Shown in pieces: positions 21,775 to 33,305 of a DNA stretch of 64,000 nucleotides. This DNA comes from Cristatella mucedo. Taxonomy: Eukaryota; Bryozoa; Phylactolaemata; Cristatellidae. The stretch covers positions 3,394,600 to 3,458,599 of the forward strand of contig WPIO01000044.1 of NCBI GenBank assembly GCA_009760855.2, in the 5' to 3' direction. Position 1 is the first letter of the stretch. Each line of letters starts with the position of its first letter. Under the pieces are notes generated by a model. It did no database searches, was not told where the DNA came from, and saw nothing but the letters and a program-made list of their open reading frames with translations. A program made the translations under genes and the position numbers.

Positions 21775-22216
21775 TTAGCTCGAGCTGCCTATGGCCGATG
21801 CTCATGTCAGCTCCAGCTCAATGTGGCCGATGCTACAGCTCTGCATCTTCTGAGCTATGTTCTTGCTATGTACATGCCTGCGCAGCTACTATGTTTGCTG
21901 CAGCTCGACGCAGCGGTGGCAGCAGGCAGCAACGTCGCCAGTTCGGCGTGAGCAAGCCACTGGCCCTGGCACAGGAAGTGTCTCGAGGGGCACCTCATCA
22001 ACGTATAGGTGCAGACACACGAAAGCTCGGAAAACTGCTTCCGAACGATAGGAACTCTAACTCTAGCTCTCTGTAGCCAATGCATGTGCCAGCTTGAGCT
22101 CATAATAGCCGATGCTGGTGTCAGCTTTTGCTTTCTGTGGCAGATGCTCGTGCTAGCTCTAGGTCACTGTGGCCAATGCTTGTGTCAGTTTCAGGTCTCA
22201 ATGGTCGATGCTGGTA
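21775..22216 (+). repeat. Degenerate 32-bp minisatellite in two blocks
   Basis: Two units at 21775-21838 and five at 22057-22216, each exactly 32 bp, sharing a core like tgtggccgatgctcgtg with 60-80% identity between units. The intervening 218 bp (21839-22056) is unrelated. Short Ala/Leu/Cys-rich open frames across the block are likely by-products of the repeat. Confidence 0.8.
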
Positions 22217-23428
22217 AAATGACTGACTGTATCAGCCTTCCTAGAGTTTCTGTTGTACCTCCTTCAAAGAGAATACTCGCGTCGTTTGGGAAAATTCAGC
22301 GTTTGAGTGCTCACACTGCCCTGGTTAAGTAAGAGGTTAAGGTGCTTGCTCACCTTTGACCGTCGAGATTGCTGCTTTTGCACTTAGGCATGGGTGCAGT
22401 ACATGTTAATAGATTAGGTTCACCCAAAGCTCTACGAAAATGGATTGACTTTTTGTATTTTCTTTACCAAGACACCCAATTAGCTTCCCCGCGGTATCAA
22501 CTGTCTGCAGGGAATCGAAATGCTGCACAAGGCCAGGATTCATGGAGGCTGGTGTGGACCCTGCTGCAGCTGCTGGCCCGGAAGAGGAAGAACCTGGTTA
22601 GGAGTGTTGCTGCCTAACCACCGGAGCATGGAAAGCATAGCCACATAGCATTATTGGCTAACCATTTCTCTCACGGCGAGACGATATGTGGCAACGTTCC
22701 CTGGAGTTGGCTTGAACCTAGCTTCTGCATCCTGTGGCAAAGCCGGCTCCCATGCCGCATCTTTCCGACGAGAAGGACAAAGCTGCCAGCCAACCCGTCT
22801 GGCTGAGCTCGAAGCTCAAACTCAAGCTAGGTGGCAGCGAAATGTCTCCACTTCATTACTGGGACAAGTATATGGCACGCTCAGGGGCAAGCAATGCCCC
22901 CCCCCCAGTAGGCGGAGTGGGGAGGCGGTCTCTTTGGTCGCACGATGGTGCACGTTATGTACCTCACCACGTTATTGGCAATCACCGTGTAGACTCACTG
23001 TATGTACTCGTTCATGTAATCACCGGCTGCACTAAAGACTTATTTGACCATAAGGTGGCAATATTCGGTACATTTCAACAAAATAGTGCAGCTACTGAGT
23101 CAGTTCACCAGATCAAAAGCGTTTATAATGAATGAAAACATTCTTTATTCGTTATCATTACTATGATGTCCACTGATAGGGCAATAATAAGTCATTAAAG
23201 CAAGTAACACTGAATAATGATAACCGACAATTACGGTTACATATAATAGTAGTTAATTAATAATTGGAAACAAATAATATACAAATATACTAATATAATC
23301 ATTAGCAACAATATTAAATTGTATCAATTGTAACTACGATATTACAATAGTAAATATTTGTTGGTTATCAACAAGCTGTTAGCTGGCGACTTAGGCAGCT
23401 GATCTGGCTTTCAAGCTTGCTAAGTCGC
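22217..23428. other. Unassigned DNA, no convincing gene
   Basis: Short frames at 22369-22617 and 22688-23035 (+) have no recognisable domain. A C-run lies at 22898-22907. From 23100 to 23400 the sequence is AT-rich and non-coding. Confidence 0.25.
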
Positions 23429-23704
23429 TTACTTCTTCAGTGGTCGTTCCCTGACTTCGAGAAAGCTACGTCGTGGCAGTGCAGTAATGTCCAGCTGCCG
23501 AGCTAATGAGGGAGCATCTGCATAAATAACCACGACGAGGTCCGAGTCGGCTGCTCTCCCCTCCCAATCTAGGAGTCGGAGTGTGGCAGCAGCATATGCA
23601 GCAACAGCTCTGCCTCGGTCGGCAGCTCGCGAAACATTGAGCGACAGACCGGCTGACTCGTCGACGAAAACGCTGTATGGGAAGAGAAAAGCAACATGCT
23701 GCAT
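23429..23704 (-). CDS. GC-rich ORF, unknown (possible host exon)
   Basis: 91 codons on the - strand: MQHVAFLFPYSVFVDESAGL, RAVAAYAAATLRLLDWEGRA, DLVVVIYADAPSLARQLDIT. Amino-acid composition looks protein-like (Ala/Leu/Asp/Arg) and unlike the transposon frames, but no domain is recognised and it is short. Could be chance in GC-rich DNA. Confidence 0.2.
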   Translation of the reverse strand: MQHVAFLFPYSVFVDESAGLSLNVSRAADRGRAVAAYAAATLRLLDWEGRAADSDLVVVIYADAPSLARQLDITALPRRSFLEVRERPLKK

Positions 23705-24367
23705 CAGCTACATGCCTACATCCGAAAATTCTGATGGAAGCACTGGGTCTCAGAATTGTCGGCGAGTCACCTAAGAAAGCAGCTATTTAATTTTTCTCCC
23801 TTGCTCTCGTTTCTCTGACTGTCAGAGCCTCCTCGTCTACATCAAGAACGTGCTGAGACTTCACAGCACACTCGGAGGGAAGGAGGTCGTAGCTCACCTC
23901 TTGCTCGACTCCCTGGTGTGACGACTGGAGGCCAAAGGCATTTCCCGAAGCAGAGAAGCGGCCCTCAAGCGAGAACCTCCACAGTGGTGATAAAAATAAT
24001 AATAATGCACTTGATAAAGCACCCTCAGAGAACTCAACCTCTTTCAAGGCGCTTTACATTTGCTGTAAAGAAAATGCAATTGAATGGTGAGTAAAATCAT
24101 GCTTGAAAAGCAAACAAAATGAATAATATGGTTAGGGGTGACATGCACAGGGTCAGCATGCAAATGTGGTTAGTGGCTGCATGCCCAGTGTCAGCACGCA
24201 CAAGCACATCAAGGACGAATCACAGGGACCCACTAAATGCTGACTAAAATAGGTGTGCCTTCGAGTTCTTTTTAAATGTGGTCAAGTCAGGGGATGTTCT
24301 GACGCAGGTCGGGAGGGAGTTCCAGGCTTTGGGAGCATACGAGCTAAATGCACGGTCTCCAAAGGAT

Positions 24368-24922
24368 TTAAGGTTTGTACGAGGTATTGGTAAACTGTTG
24401 GATTCCGAAAAGAGGGTGGTACGATGCGTGGCCTGGTGGGGAGTAGATCTGAGAGATAGGCTGAAGCCAAAGAATGAAGTGACCTAAAAGTGAGCGACTA
24501 AACCTAAAGTCAATCCGTTGCTTGACTGGTAGCCAGTGCAGGTCGGCGAGAAGTGGTGTGATGTGGTAACTGGGACACTCACGACAAACAAACATAGCCG
24601 CAGAGTTTTGCACCAGCTGCAATCGCCTGATCACACTTGCTGGCAGGCCAGTAAGCAGTGAGTTGCAGAAGTCGAGACGGGATGTCACGAATGCATGGAC
24701 CAACTTGGACGTGGCATCCGTATCTACACAAGCCCGAACTTTAGCAATATTATGTAGCTGAAAGTAGGCAGATTTGACTGTGGAGCTGATGTGGTCGTCT
24801 AACGAAAGGTCACTTTTGAACATGACACCTAGATGTCGAGCTGATTCAACAGGAGATATGCTGGCAGAGTCAAGTTTGAGAGTCAGCCTTTCCAATCTCT
24901 GAATCACACTGGGTTTGCCCAT
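24368..24922 (-). pseudogene. L2 C-terminal region
   Basis: 184 open codons: RLTLKLDSASISPVESARHL, SDLSLDDHISSTVKSAYFQL, FVTSRLDFCNSLLTGLPASV, LHWLPVKQRIDF. This is the conserved post-RT region of L2. Separated from the RT part by broken sequence between 24920 and 25214. Confidence 0.8.
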
Positions 24923-25213
24923 AACTAGTAAGTTGGTTTAATCATTGTTTAGTTTTAGACAGTTTGCTGCCATGCATGTGCTGATGCCACATGCAGCCAG
25001 TGAGTTGAGAGAATTTGAGGTGCTCGAAGGCTGGCAGGGATCAAAGCAAAGGTACAACTTAGTGTAATCCGCATAGAAATGAAAGCCTAGATTGTGCTTG
25101 GCAATCGCATCAGCAAGAGGAGAGTATAAACCGTGAAAAGAACCAGACCTAGCAGGGAGCCCTGAGGTACTCCATGTTTTAGAGGTACTTCAGATGATCT
25201 TTGTCCATTCACG

Positions 25214-25888
25214 TCAATACTCTGGAGTCACCCACTGAGATAGGACCTGAACCACTGCAGAGCAGTGCCAGTGATGCCCAGGCGAGATGAAAGCCAGAAC
25301 TTTGTGATCGATAGTATCAAAAGCTGCCGAAAGATCAAGCAAAACTAGCAGAGACACTCTACCCACGTCTGCATTCCTAAGTAGGTCGTTGTATACCCTA
25401 AGCAATGCTGACTCTGTGGAGTGATTAGCTCTAAAGCCAGACTGGAACTTACTAGCAAGGTGTGAGGTTTCGATATACGAGTTCAGCTGGTCTGCCACGA
25501 CCCGTTCGAGTGTCTTTGATAGGAACGGTAGAAGGGAAACTGGGCGGTAATTGCTCAAGTTCTCTTGGTCAAGTGTAGCTTTCTTGAGAAGTGGCCTGAC
25601 TACAGCTTTTTTGAAAGGTGCTGGGACATGACCTGAGGCTAATGACATATTAATGATGTTAGTTATGCATGGCAGCAGCAGATCAATGCAATGTAGGAGC
25701 AGGACAGTGGGAATAGGGTCCAGAGGACTTGGTGTCTTCTTTGATTGAGATACGAACTTTAGGACTAGATCACTAGTGACCAGCTTAAATGCAGACATTG
25801 AGGTGCAGCCAGGAACCGAGGAACAGCATTCTAGTGGGGAGGTTGTCATCGCAGGGATGGATTCCCTGATCTTGTCTATCTTCTGCAC
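25214..25888 (-). pseudogene. L2 reverse transcriptase, N-terminal half
   Basis: 224 open codons: LASGHVPAPFKKAVVRPLLK, NYRPVSLLPFLSKTLERVVA, FQSGFRANHSTESALLRVYN, LLVLLDLSAAFDTIDHKVLA (motif A with the catalytic Asp). A frame break after 25290 separates it from the palm's second half, where the YADD equivalent is degraded (DYTKLYL near 25060). Confidence 0.85.
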
Positions 25889-26690
25889 AAAGAATCAAGA
25901 GTAGCGATCAGCTAGATCATCACAAGGATCATCAGGTAATGAGCTAATCTGGGAACGGTTGAGGAGATGGTTTATTGTCGACATCAGCATTTTTGGATTG
26001 TGCACCTGTGATTCCACAATGTTTCTATAGAACATCGACTTGGCCTTTGCTAGGATTGATAGATACGACCTACAGTAGTCTTCATATTGAGCGAGGATTC
26101 CAAAGGTAAGCGTTAAGTATGGCCGATGGAGTTACAACAGACCTGATGACTACTACGTTAGAGAGATTCACTGTGACTCATGTGGGGGAGAGTGCTGAGT
26201 GGTTCGAGACAATGCTAGGAATACCAAACGAGTGGGTAGTCAGCTCGCAGTTCCCACCCAACGAGTGGCGTCAGAGCTGCTGGTTCCGGCCACTGCTGCG
26301 GCTACTGGGTGCTTTTCTTTTATTAATGCATAGGTCATGAATCTTAGCAATAACATTAATATCTAGGAATGCATTTGATCTACGATGACGAAGCGATAAC
26401 AGCTGCTGACGATCATAACTAACATGCAGGTTACTAGCCGCCGGCGTAGCTAAGGCAGCTGCCGGCGTGGGAGACCCAGCAGCCCGAAGCGATAAGCGGT
26501 TAGATATCCATAGCCACGTAATTTCTTACAAGCTATGGTCAAATAACAATCAGAATAACTTTGAATAGGTCTTAGCTGTATCGTTTCCGCATACGATGTT
26601 CGCAAGAACTTCGGTTTTCGAAAAAATTCTGCAACGAACACGAACAAACGTTAAAGTGCTTTGTCAGGAGGCGAGAAAAAAACCTAAGGC

Positions 26691-26984
26691 TGATCAGATT
26701 GTATTACCCCATTCTAACGGCAGACGAACCACTGAGATTTCCCAACATCACAGCGAGGTCTTCTAATAGAGAAACTCTCACTCGTGCATGAGATGCCAAT
26801 GTGGGTAAATATCGACATGGGCATATTTTGATCGGTAACAAGTTAAAAGTTTGTGGATTGTAATCGGTGGAATTATCATTTGTGCTCGTGGAGGCTGGGT
26901 TCAAGTCTTGAATAAGATTGGCAACGATAGAAATGGCTGTACCAGCTGCTGTGCAGAAGAGTGCTCAAGAAGAAGCTTGCTATC
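26691..26984. other. Short unassigned segment between L2 and the R2-like cluster
   Basis: No family recognised; may be a worn 5' part of the first R2-like remnant. Confidence 0.3.
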
Positions 26985-28105
26985 ACCCGAAGATCGGGAC
27001 ACTGCAAAAGTCTCAACGACCTGTTAACCTAGAAGGCATATTTGACAACGGGGATGGGGTACATCAAAAAGCTAATAGCTGATGCAGGCCAGGGTGTGAC
27101 ACCCCACTGGTCACAGGTGACAAACGGCATCGCCTCAAACGCCATGTGGAATGACCACTAGAGACTCCCGGGTAGCTGGTCGTGGTGCCTGGTTTGAAAA
27201 GTGGCGGTTTGGTATTATTCACTGTTCAACACACCCTTCAGTTGGTTATAACGATTTTAGAGGTGAACTTCGGCTAGAATGTTGCTCAGCCCCAGGTTAA
27301 GGGCCACACCCATTATGTTGACTAATATTGCAACTACATCCACCAGGGTTTGCAAGATCAAATTCTTTGAAGTGCAGACAGCGGCAATGTCAGAAATAAA
27401 CTCATATCTGACGTTAAGCAGCGACTGGACTCTCACCTCTTGCTGTTGGCCCCTGCTTGTCATCTTATTGTATCAGTTGGTGATACTGCTCATTGATCCA
27501 ACGTACCGACAGAGTAAGACCAACCTTACCGAGGGACTAAACATATGGATCACAAGCATTAGTCAAGCTCGGCAGAGGCAGAGACATCGGCTGGAGTCAC
27601 TCGAGATACAGCGACTGCTAATTGAGTTGGTCTATGCCCAAGACCAAGGCCAGAGGCAATTAGAGGATCTAGACTCAGTAGACCGGCAGTAAGGAACTGG
27701 TTCCATCTGCCGAGGAGCTCAAGTTCTACGATGCTACATAGCAGATTTCGAGAAGGCTTGGGAGTTCACCATCTCAGTTAGATAATCTCCAGACTAAAAG
27801 ACAAAATGTCGGTGAAATTACGCAGCGCAAAGGTCCCGTGGCTAGTCGGTGGTCACTGGATACCTTAAGTCAGCATAGTATTACCGAAGGATAACTAGAT
27901 ACACACACCGGGTCTAGGGCAGGTCAAGCCTAGCAGGATAGTGAGCAAAATACTTCAAAAAACCTACAAAGTCGGCTTCGATGCTCAGGAAAGAGTTAAT
28001 GATAGATGTTTAGTAAAAGCTAAAAAAATACTAAACTACAACTTATGGCCAGTAAAGAAATGTCTGGCCAAAACCAGACCAATGAAAAACGTTTCATGCC
28101 GAACC
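26985..28105 (+). mobile_element. R2-like retrotransposon remnant (subfamily C, scrambled)
   Basis: On +: a Myb-region echo (QRPVNLEGIFDNGDGVHQKA) at about 27010-27080, post-RT sequence at 27500-27690 (IDPTYRQSKTNLTEGLNIW, LIELVYAQDQGQRQLEDLDS) and a piece equivalent to the zinc-knuckle region at 27941-28100 (KKILNYNLWPVKKCLAKTRP). The RT piece between them, 27257-27463, is inverted. Joined near 28106 to the leader of the next copy. Confidence 0.7.
27257..27463 (-). pseudogene. Inverted R2-like RT fragment
   Basis: The - strand has DIAAVCTSKNLILQTLVDVV and AILVNIMGVALNLG, corresponding to the region just after the YADD box (DDIALVCESK.GMQTLLDEV..) in neighbouring copies. Flanking remnants are on +, so this piece has been flipped. 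Confidence 0.65.
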
Positions 28106-28111
28106 GCGATT

Positions 28112-29097
28112 AGGTCACACTGACTATAGCCAAAGGCGCAACTTGGAACTGTATTCACTGCAAGCTAACTCTCGTTAGTGTAAGAGAATACTCGACCCAC
28201 CTCCAAGACCACCATAAGTGTGAGGTCAAATATCGGTGTCCAACGTGCAGGAACTGCAGAGACCTCTTGCATGGAGCACAGATACACGCCTCAAAGTGTA
28301 GAAATGCTGCCATGAAAGCAAACTGCCCACAAGAAATCCGCCCTGGTGCATCCTTGGCGTGTAAGTACTGTGGCAGGCAATATCTGTCGAGGTCAGGACT
28401 GTCTACCCATGTGCGCTCTCAACATGGGGGAGAAGTAGACGAGTGTCGATACGAATGTACCATCTGTGGGCTGAAATTTGCCACCTCTCGGGGGCTATCT
28501 CAGCACGAGAACTCTCGACACCCGGTTGCTGCCAATGAACGGCGCCGGAAAGGCACGGAAAGACCCGAAACGGAAGGAACTGGCGGTAGCGGTCGCTGTC
28601 GGACCATCTGGACACAGCAGAAGTCCGAGAGACTCGTAGACCTTGAAGGCACCTTTGCCACCGAGGGGAACATCAACAAGCTAATGGCTGACGCTATAGG
28701 CCAAGGTGTGACCCGCCATCAGGTCAACGACAAACGGCGTAGCCTCAAGCCCCGAGCTGAGCGACAGCTAACGTTCTCACGATTGAGACAACCAGAGGAC
28801 GAGCAGGGGCCAGTGCCACGTGAGAACCCGATCACTGCCAGACCTCAATCAAGTGCAACTGTCAGCCGGGCTGCCTTTCGGCGGTCCCGGTGCACTGAAG
28901 GCCCAGAGAGCATCATCGATCTCTCGCTGCTTTGCCTCGATGCAGCGATTAATGGGCAGACAGTTGACCACGCAGACCTGTATGGCGAGATAGTCACGCT
29001 GTGTTCTGATCCCTACTCACCCGCTCTACGGCGGGTGGATAGGCGCCAAGATCTGTCAAACAAAGCGAAGAACTACCGCTGGCTGCAAACGCTCTGA
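28112..29097 (+). pseudogene. R2-like copy A: N-terminal zinc-finger and Myb-like region
   Basis: Open from about 28112 (28267 is only the first ATG). Four Cys/His fingers: CIHC...H....H (28150-28220), CPTC...H...C (28242-28302), CKYCGRQYLSRSGLSTHVRS plus H (28359-28425) and CTICGLKFATSRGLSQHENS plus H (28458-28522). Then a Myb-like helix-turn-helix segment, GNINKLMADAIGQGVTRHQV with NDKRR (28663-28745). In R2-class proteins these domains bind target DNA. The frame ends at a TGA (29095) where subfamily B has TGG. Confidence 0.85.
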
Positions 29098-31149
29098 ACG
29101 ACCCGGAAACGCGATCTGATCCGGGAAGTCCTAGATGATGCGAAACCGCACGATAAGTGCAAACTCTCGCAGGCAGCCGTCACTGCCACCTATCGGGAGC
29201 GCTTCTCAAGAGGCCTCAGCGAGGTGGACCTGCGAGAATACCCGTACAATGGTCGATGCGACACCAAGGACTTGATGAAGCCAATTGACCCAGAGGAGGT
29301 AAGGGATACCATCAGGGAAGCGAACGTCCACGCCGCTCCAGGACCGGACAGAGTATCTCTCCGGAAACTGAAAGCAGTGGACAAAATAGACGCCGTGTTG
29401 AGTAACTGGTTTAACTCATGGCTCTATAGCGGCGAAATGCCGAAAGAGGTCAAGGAATGTAGATCCATCCTACTGCCCAAGACCACATCCAATCTGGGCG
29501 ACATCAATAACTGGCGACCGTTGACCATCGCGTCCACGATTTCGCGGCTCTACACGGCCTTGCTGGCTCGCAGGCTGTCAGGAGCTGTCGATCTCGACCA
29601 CAGGCAACGTGGTTTTGTATGTCAAGGCAGTTGCAGCGAGAACGTCTTCCTTCTGCGGAAGGTAGAGGAGTGGGCTAAGCTCCAGCAAAGATCGTATGGC
29701 GTGGTCTTGCTCGATCTCGCAAAAGCCTTCGACACAGTATCGCACGTGCACCTACTATCAGCACTGCGACGGATGAGGATACCCGAGCACTTCGTGCGAG
29801 TGGTGGCGGATATGTACACTAACGCCACTACTTCTTTTCAGCTCGCCACCGGGAACACGGCTCAGATACCGATTGAGAGGGGTGTAAAGCAGGGAGACCC
29901 ACTGTCTCCACTATTGTTTAACATCGCGATGGACCCTCTCATGTGTAGGTTGGCAACAAGAGAAGGTATCTGTTCCCCAGCTGGAAACTTTAGTGCGCTG
30001 GCGTATGCAGACGACATCGCGCTAGTATCCGAGTCCAAGAGTGGGATGCAGACACTACTTGATGAAGTAACATCTTTCGTCGAGAAAGTGGGCATGCGTC
30101 TCAACGTCAACAAATCAGATGGATTCTGGCGGGAGTTCACACGAAAAACAGTCGTTCTCAACCGAGACGTCACGTGGACCGTGGGGGACACCCGCCTGCC
30201 TCTGGTTAATCCGGGCACCACGACTCGGTACTTAGGTGTCAATATTGACCCTTCGTACCGGCTGCCGAAAAACAACCTGGCGCAGCGCCTGAAGTTGTGG
30301 TGCAATCGCATTGGTCAGGCTCCTCTGAAACCGCGTCAGCGGTTAGACTGGCTACGCACGGTTGCGATCCCGCGACTGTTGTATCAGCTGGTCTATGCCC
30401 GGGACCCCACCCACCGGCAGTTGGAGGAGCTAGACCGAGTGTCACGTGCAGCAGCACGCAAGTGCGACCACTTGCCGGCCCATGCCAGTACGGCCATGCT
30501 GCACAGCAAAGCGAAAGAGGGCGGCCTTGGGGTTCACCGTCTCACGACGATGATACCCAGGCTCAAGGGCCGACTGTTTGAGCGGCTTAAGAACTCGAAC
30601 GACCCTCTTACTGCGGAATGGGCGAAGAAGTCAGAAACCACCAATGCTCGGGAGACCACAGACGCAGAGGCTGATTCTGCTGAGTGGGCGCGTCAGCCTT
30701 GGCAGGGCAAGGTAGTGTCATACTTCCGAAACACTGCAGCCTCGGGCTGGATGCTCGGCGATAGAATTAGAGACGGAGACGTGGTCAAGGCGGCCAAGTT
30801 ACGGTGCAACGTTTGGCCAATGAAAGCGTGCCTTGCTCAAGCAAGGCCAATGGACGATGTCAGATGTCGCTTGTGCAAACAGACGACAGAGACAGTGGGC
30901 CACGTCTCAGGGCACTGCTGGCCGATGAAACCGGCCCGCATTAAACGTCGCAACTTCGTCGTCGACTCCTTGGAGCGAAGTCTTATACGAAACGGCATTG
31001 CCTACAGCAGGGAACAAATCATTCGGCTAGGTGCTTCCACAAACACAGAGGTACTAAAACCGGACTTTATTATTACACCGGAGCCCACGATAGATGAGCG
31101 AGTGCGGACAGCATACGTCATCGACATAAGGCAAGGCATGCAGATTCTG
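29098..31149 (+). pseudogene. R2-like copy A: reverse transcriptase, zinc knuckle, truncated endonuclease
   Basis: A single open frame to 31266. RT: AAPGPDRVSLRKLK, INNWRPLTIASTISRLYTAL, motif A VVLLDLAKAFDTVSH (about 29700), GVKQGDPLSPLLFN, motif C YADDIALV (about 30001-30026). After the palm/thumb a CRLCKQTTETVGHVSGHC zinc knuckle (30866-30922) precedes the restriction-like endonuclease start (LKPDFIITPEP, AYVIDI). The endonuclease is cut at about 31131, where subfamily B sequence begins, so the nuclease core is incomplete. Confidence 0.88.
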
Positions 31150-31320
31150 CTAGATGAAGTGGCAGTATTCGTTACCAGAGTAGGCGCGGCAAGCCTGGCA
31201 GGGCAAGGGAGCTCACTACTTCCAAAACCCTGCAGCATCGGCATGGATGCTCAGCAACCGGATTAGCGATGGGGATGTGGTGAAGGCCATAAAACTATGA
31301 TGCAACTTATGGCCAGTTAA
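31150..31320 (+). mobile_element. Chimeric junction of subfamily B pieces
   Basis: Sequence just after the RT YADD box (GMQILLDEVAVFVTRVG) is fused through a gagtrggc microhomology to the pre-knuckle region (nucleotides gcaagcctggcagggcaagg onward, read in another frame as AWMLSNRISDGDVV-type sequence). The identical fusion occurs at 37432-37624 and a related joint at 33300. Confidence 0.65.
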
Positions 31321-33305
31321 AACGTGTCATGTAAAGAGTGTCGAATGGCTCTACAAGGTGCGCGCATCCATGCGGCACTTTGTGCGCAACAATTGGCAAG
31401 AGGAGGAATGGCTAGGCCAAGGAATCACGGCATTGCTCTCACTGGGATTACATGTCGGTACTGGGAACACCAGTTTAGGTCCATATCAGGACTGGCCAGC
31501 CACGTGCGTGCTGAGCACAAGCACGAGGAAAACGAATGTCTGTTTGCGTGCGCCACCTGTGGTGAAAGATTCGCATCGAAATCCGGTGTGTCTCAGCACG
31601 AGGGGCACAGGCATCCACAGGTAGCCAATGAGCTCAGAATAGGAAATCCATCTGGACGCTAGAATCACGGTCAGAATCCTGACAACAGTGGAGCGAATAT
31701 CAGGCAAAAGATATGTACCCCTAGAAAGGTACAGAAACTGCGTGAACTCGAAACCGAGTTGAAAAGCAAAGGCGTTACCTATATTAATGGGGCCATCGCC
31801 AATGCTCTAGGTGAAGGTGTGACCCGTCATCAGGTCGCGTGGAAGAGAAAAAACATCACACGCAGTGTAACCTCTAGACATCTCGCATTCTCATCGGAGT
31901 CTAGTAGAGCGAGTGACGAGACAACGGAAGCAGGGCCACAAATAGATGAGAACCCAAACGAGCTTCCCGAGTCACCAAATGAAATCCTGCTCGATAGAGA
32001 GAAATGGCAGGAGGCGAGGTGTAACGAAGGGCCAGAATGTCTAGTAACACTCTCGCTGCAATGCCTCGATGCAGCTCTGGCCGGTGAAACCATCTCCGAT
32101 GACTCTAAGCTTCTGGCGGAGTTATGGAAAGCCTGTGTAAATAAAGAGAGGTCCAGCGTACGTAGGGCCACTCGCCGTAAAGACCCCTCAAGCAAAGCAG
32201 CATCCTATAAAAGAACACAGGAACTTTGGAAATCCTGCAAACACGACCTCATACGGGAAATCCTGGACGACAAAAAGGGCCCACAACCGAGATGTGGGCT
32301 CGCTAAGGATCATGTCACAAGCACATACCGAGAACGCTTCTGAGGGGGCCCTGGAGATGTTGACCTTAGCGACTGTCCATATTCGGGTGAATGTGACGCC
32401 AGTGAGCTGATGGTGCCAGTTAGTCCGGATGAAGTAAAGGAGGCCATTCGAAACTCCAACTCCCACGCTGCCCCAGGGCCTGACAAAATAACACTGCGGG
32501 GGGGGGGGGGGGGGGGGGGGGCTAAAATCAATAAACAAAATAGAGCACGTACTGACCAACTGGTTAAATGCTTGCTCTCTATAGTGGGGAGATGGCTGAA
32601 GAGGTCAAAGGCTGCAGATCCATTCTACTGCCTAAGACAGACAAACATCTGGACGACATCAGCAACTGGCGCCCACTGACCATAGCCTCGACTGTATCAC
32701 GCATGTACACGTCTCTACTGGCAAAGAGACTGTCGACTGCTGTTCAGCTAGATACGAGACAGAGAGGCTTCGTATGCTCTGGTAGTTGTAGCGAAAATAT
32801 CTTCCTACTACGCCAGGTAGAGAAATGGGCCAAGGCTGAGAGGCAATCGTATGGCATGGTTTTCCTTGATATTGCAAGGAGACCTTTGACACCATGGCAC
32901 ATGTGCACCTAACCAGTGCACTTGTCCGGATGGGCGTCCCAGACCGTTTCATTACGGTGGTGTCAAACATGTATGTGGGAGCCACGACGGCTTTCCAGTT
33001 AGCGACGGGGGGGGGGGGACATGGACCCTATTAATATACAGAGAGGAGTCGAGCAGGGCGATCCCCTTTCGCCTCTGCTATTTAGCATCGCCCTTGACCC
33101 TCTGATGTCCAGGCTTAACCTTCTGGAAGGAGTAAGGTCGCCTGCTGGGAGCTTTAGTGCGCTTGCGTAAGCGGATGACATCGCCCTCGTGTGCGCCTCT
33201 AAAACAGGCATGCAGACTCTGATAGATGAAGTGGCAGTGTTCGTCAGCAGAGTAGGCATGGCACTGAACGTAAACAAGAGCGACGGTTTCTGGAGAGAGT
33301 TCACC
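31321..33305 (+). pseudogene. R2-like copy B: zinc fingers, Myb-like region and RT
   Basis: Starts inside the second finger (SCKECRMALQGARIHAALCA), a damaged third finger, then CATCGERFASKSGVSQHEGH. The Myb-like part is NGAIANALGEGVTRHQVAWK, followed by QELWKSCKHDLIREILDD. RT pieces: NSHAAPGPDKITLR, a 24-G run that destroys the frame (32498-32521), ISNWRPLTIASTVSRMYTSL, a frameshift in motif A at 32876 and a 12-G run at 33007. The YADD tyrosine codon is TAA at 33168. Joined near 33305 to the 3' part of the element. Confidence 0.82.
32498..32521. repeat. G24 homopolymer inside R2-like RT
   Basis: 24 consecutive G at the position following PGPDKITLR of the RT. The same run, same length, is at 38010-38033 in the duplicate. 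It replaces the short codon stretch present in copy A. Confidence 0.95.

Larger units (their letters stand above)
23990..26690 (-). mobile_element. L2 retrotransposon with both ends but an internal deletion
   Basis: The 3' end with (AAT)n is at 23990-24060, the 5' leader at about 26100-26690. Compared with the copy at 1.35-6.76 kb, the leader joins directly (near 26090) to sequence just upstream of the NHLLNRSQ linker, so about 0.9 kb including the whole endonuclease domain is missing. Could be a deletion after insertion or a mobile deletion derivative. Confidence 0.85.

Noticed and set aside
21730-22076. Overlapping + strand ORFs rich in Ala, Leu and Cys
   Set aside because: They span the 32-bp minisatellite in several frames with no domain signature.
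28112-29097. Host C2H2 zinc-finger transcription factor
   Set aside because: The fingers lead directly into a Myb-like segment and an RT, repeated in several tandem copies; it is the retrotransposon's DNA-binding region.
32188-32559. Poly-proline ORF on the - strand (also 37700-38071)
   Set aside because: Antisense of an R2-like RT fragment through the G24 run; no independent support.
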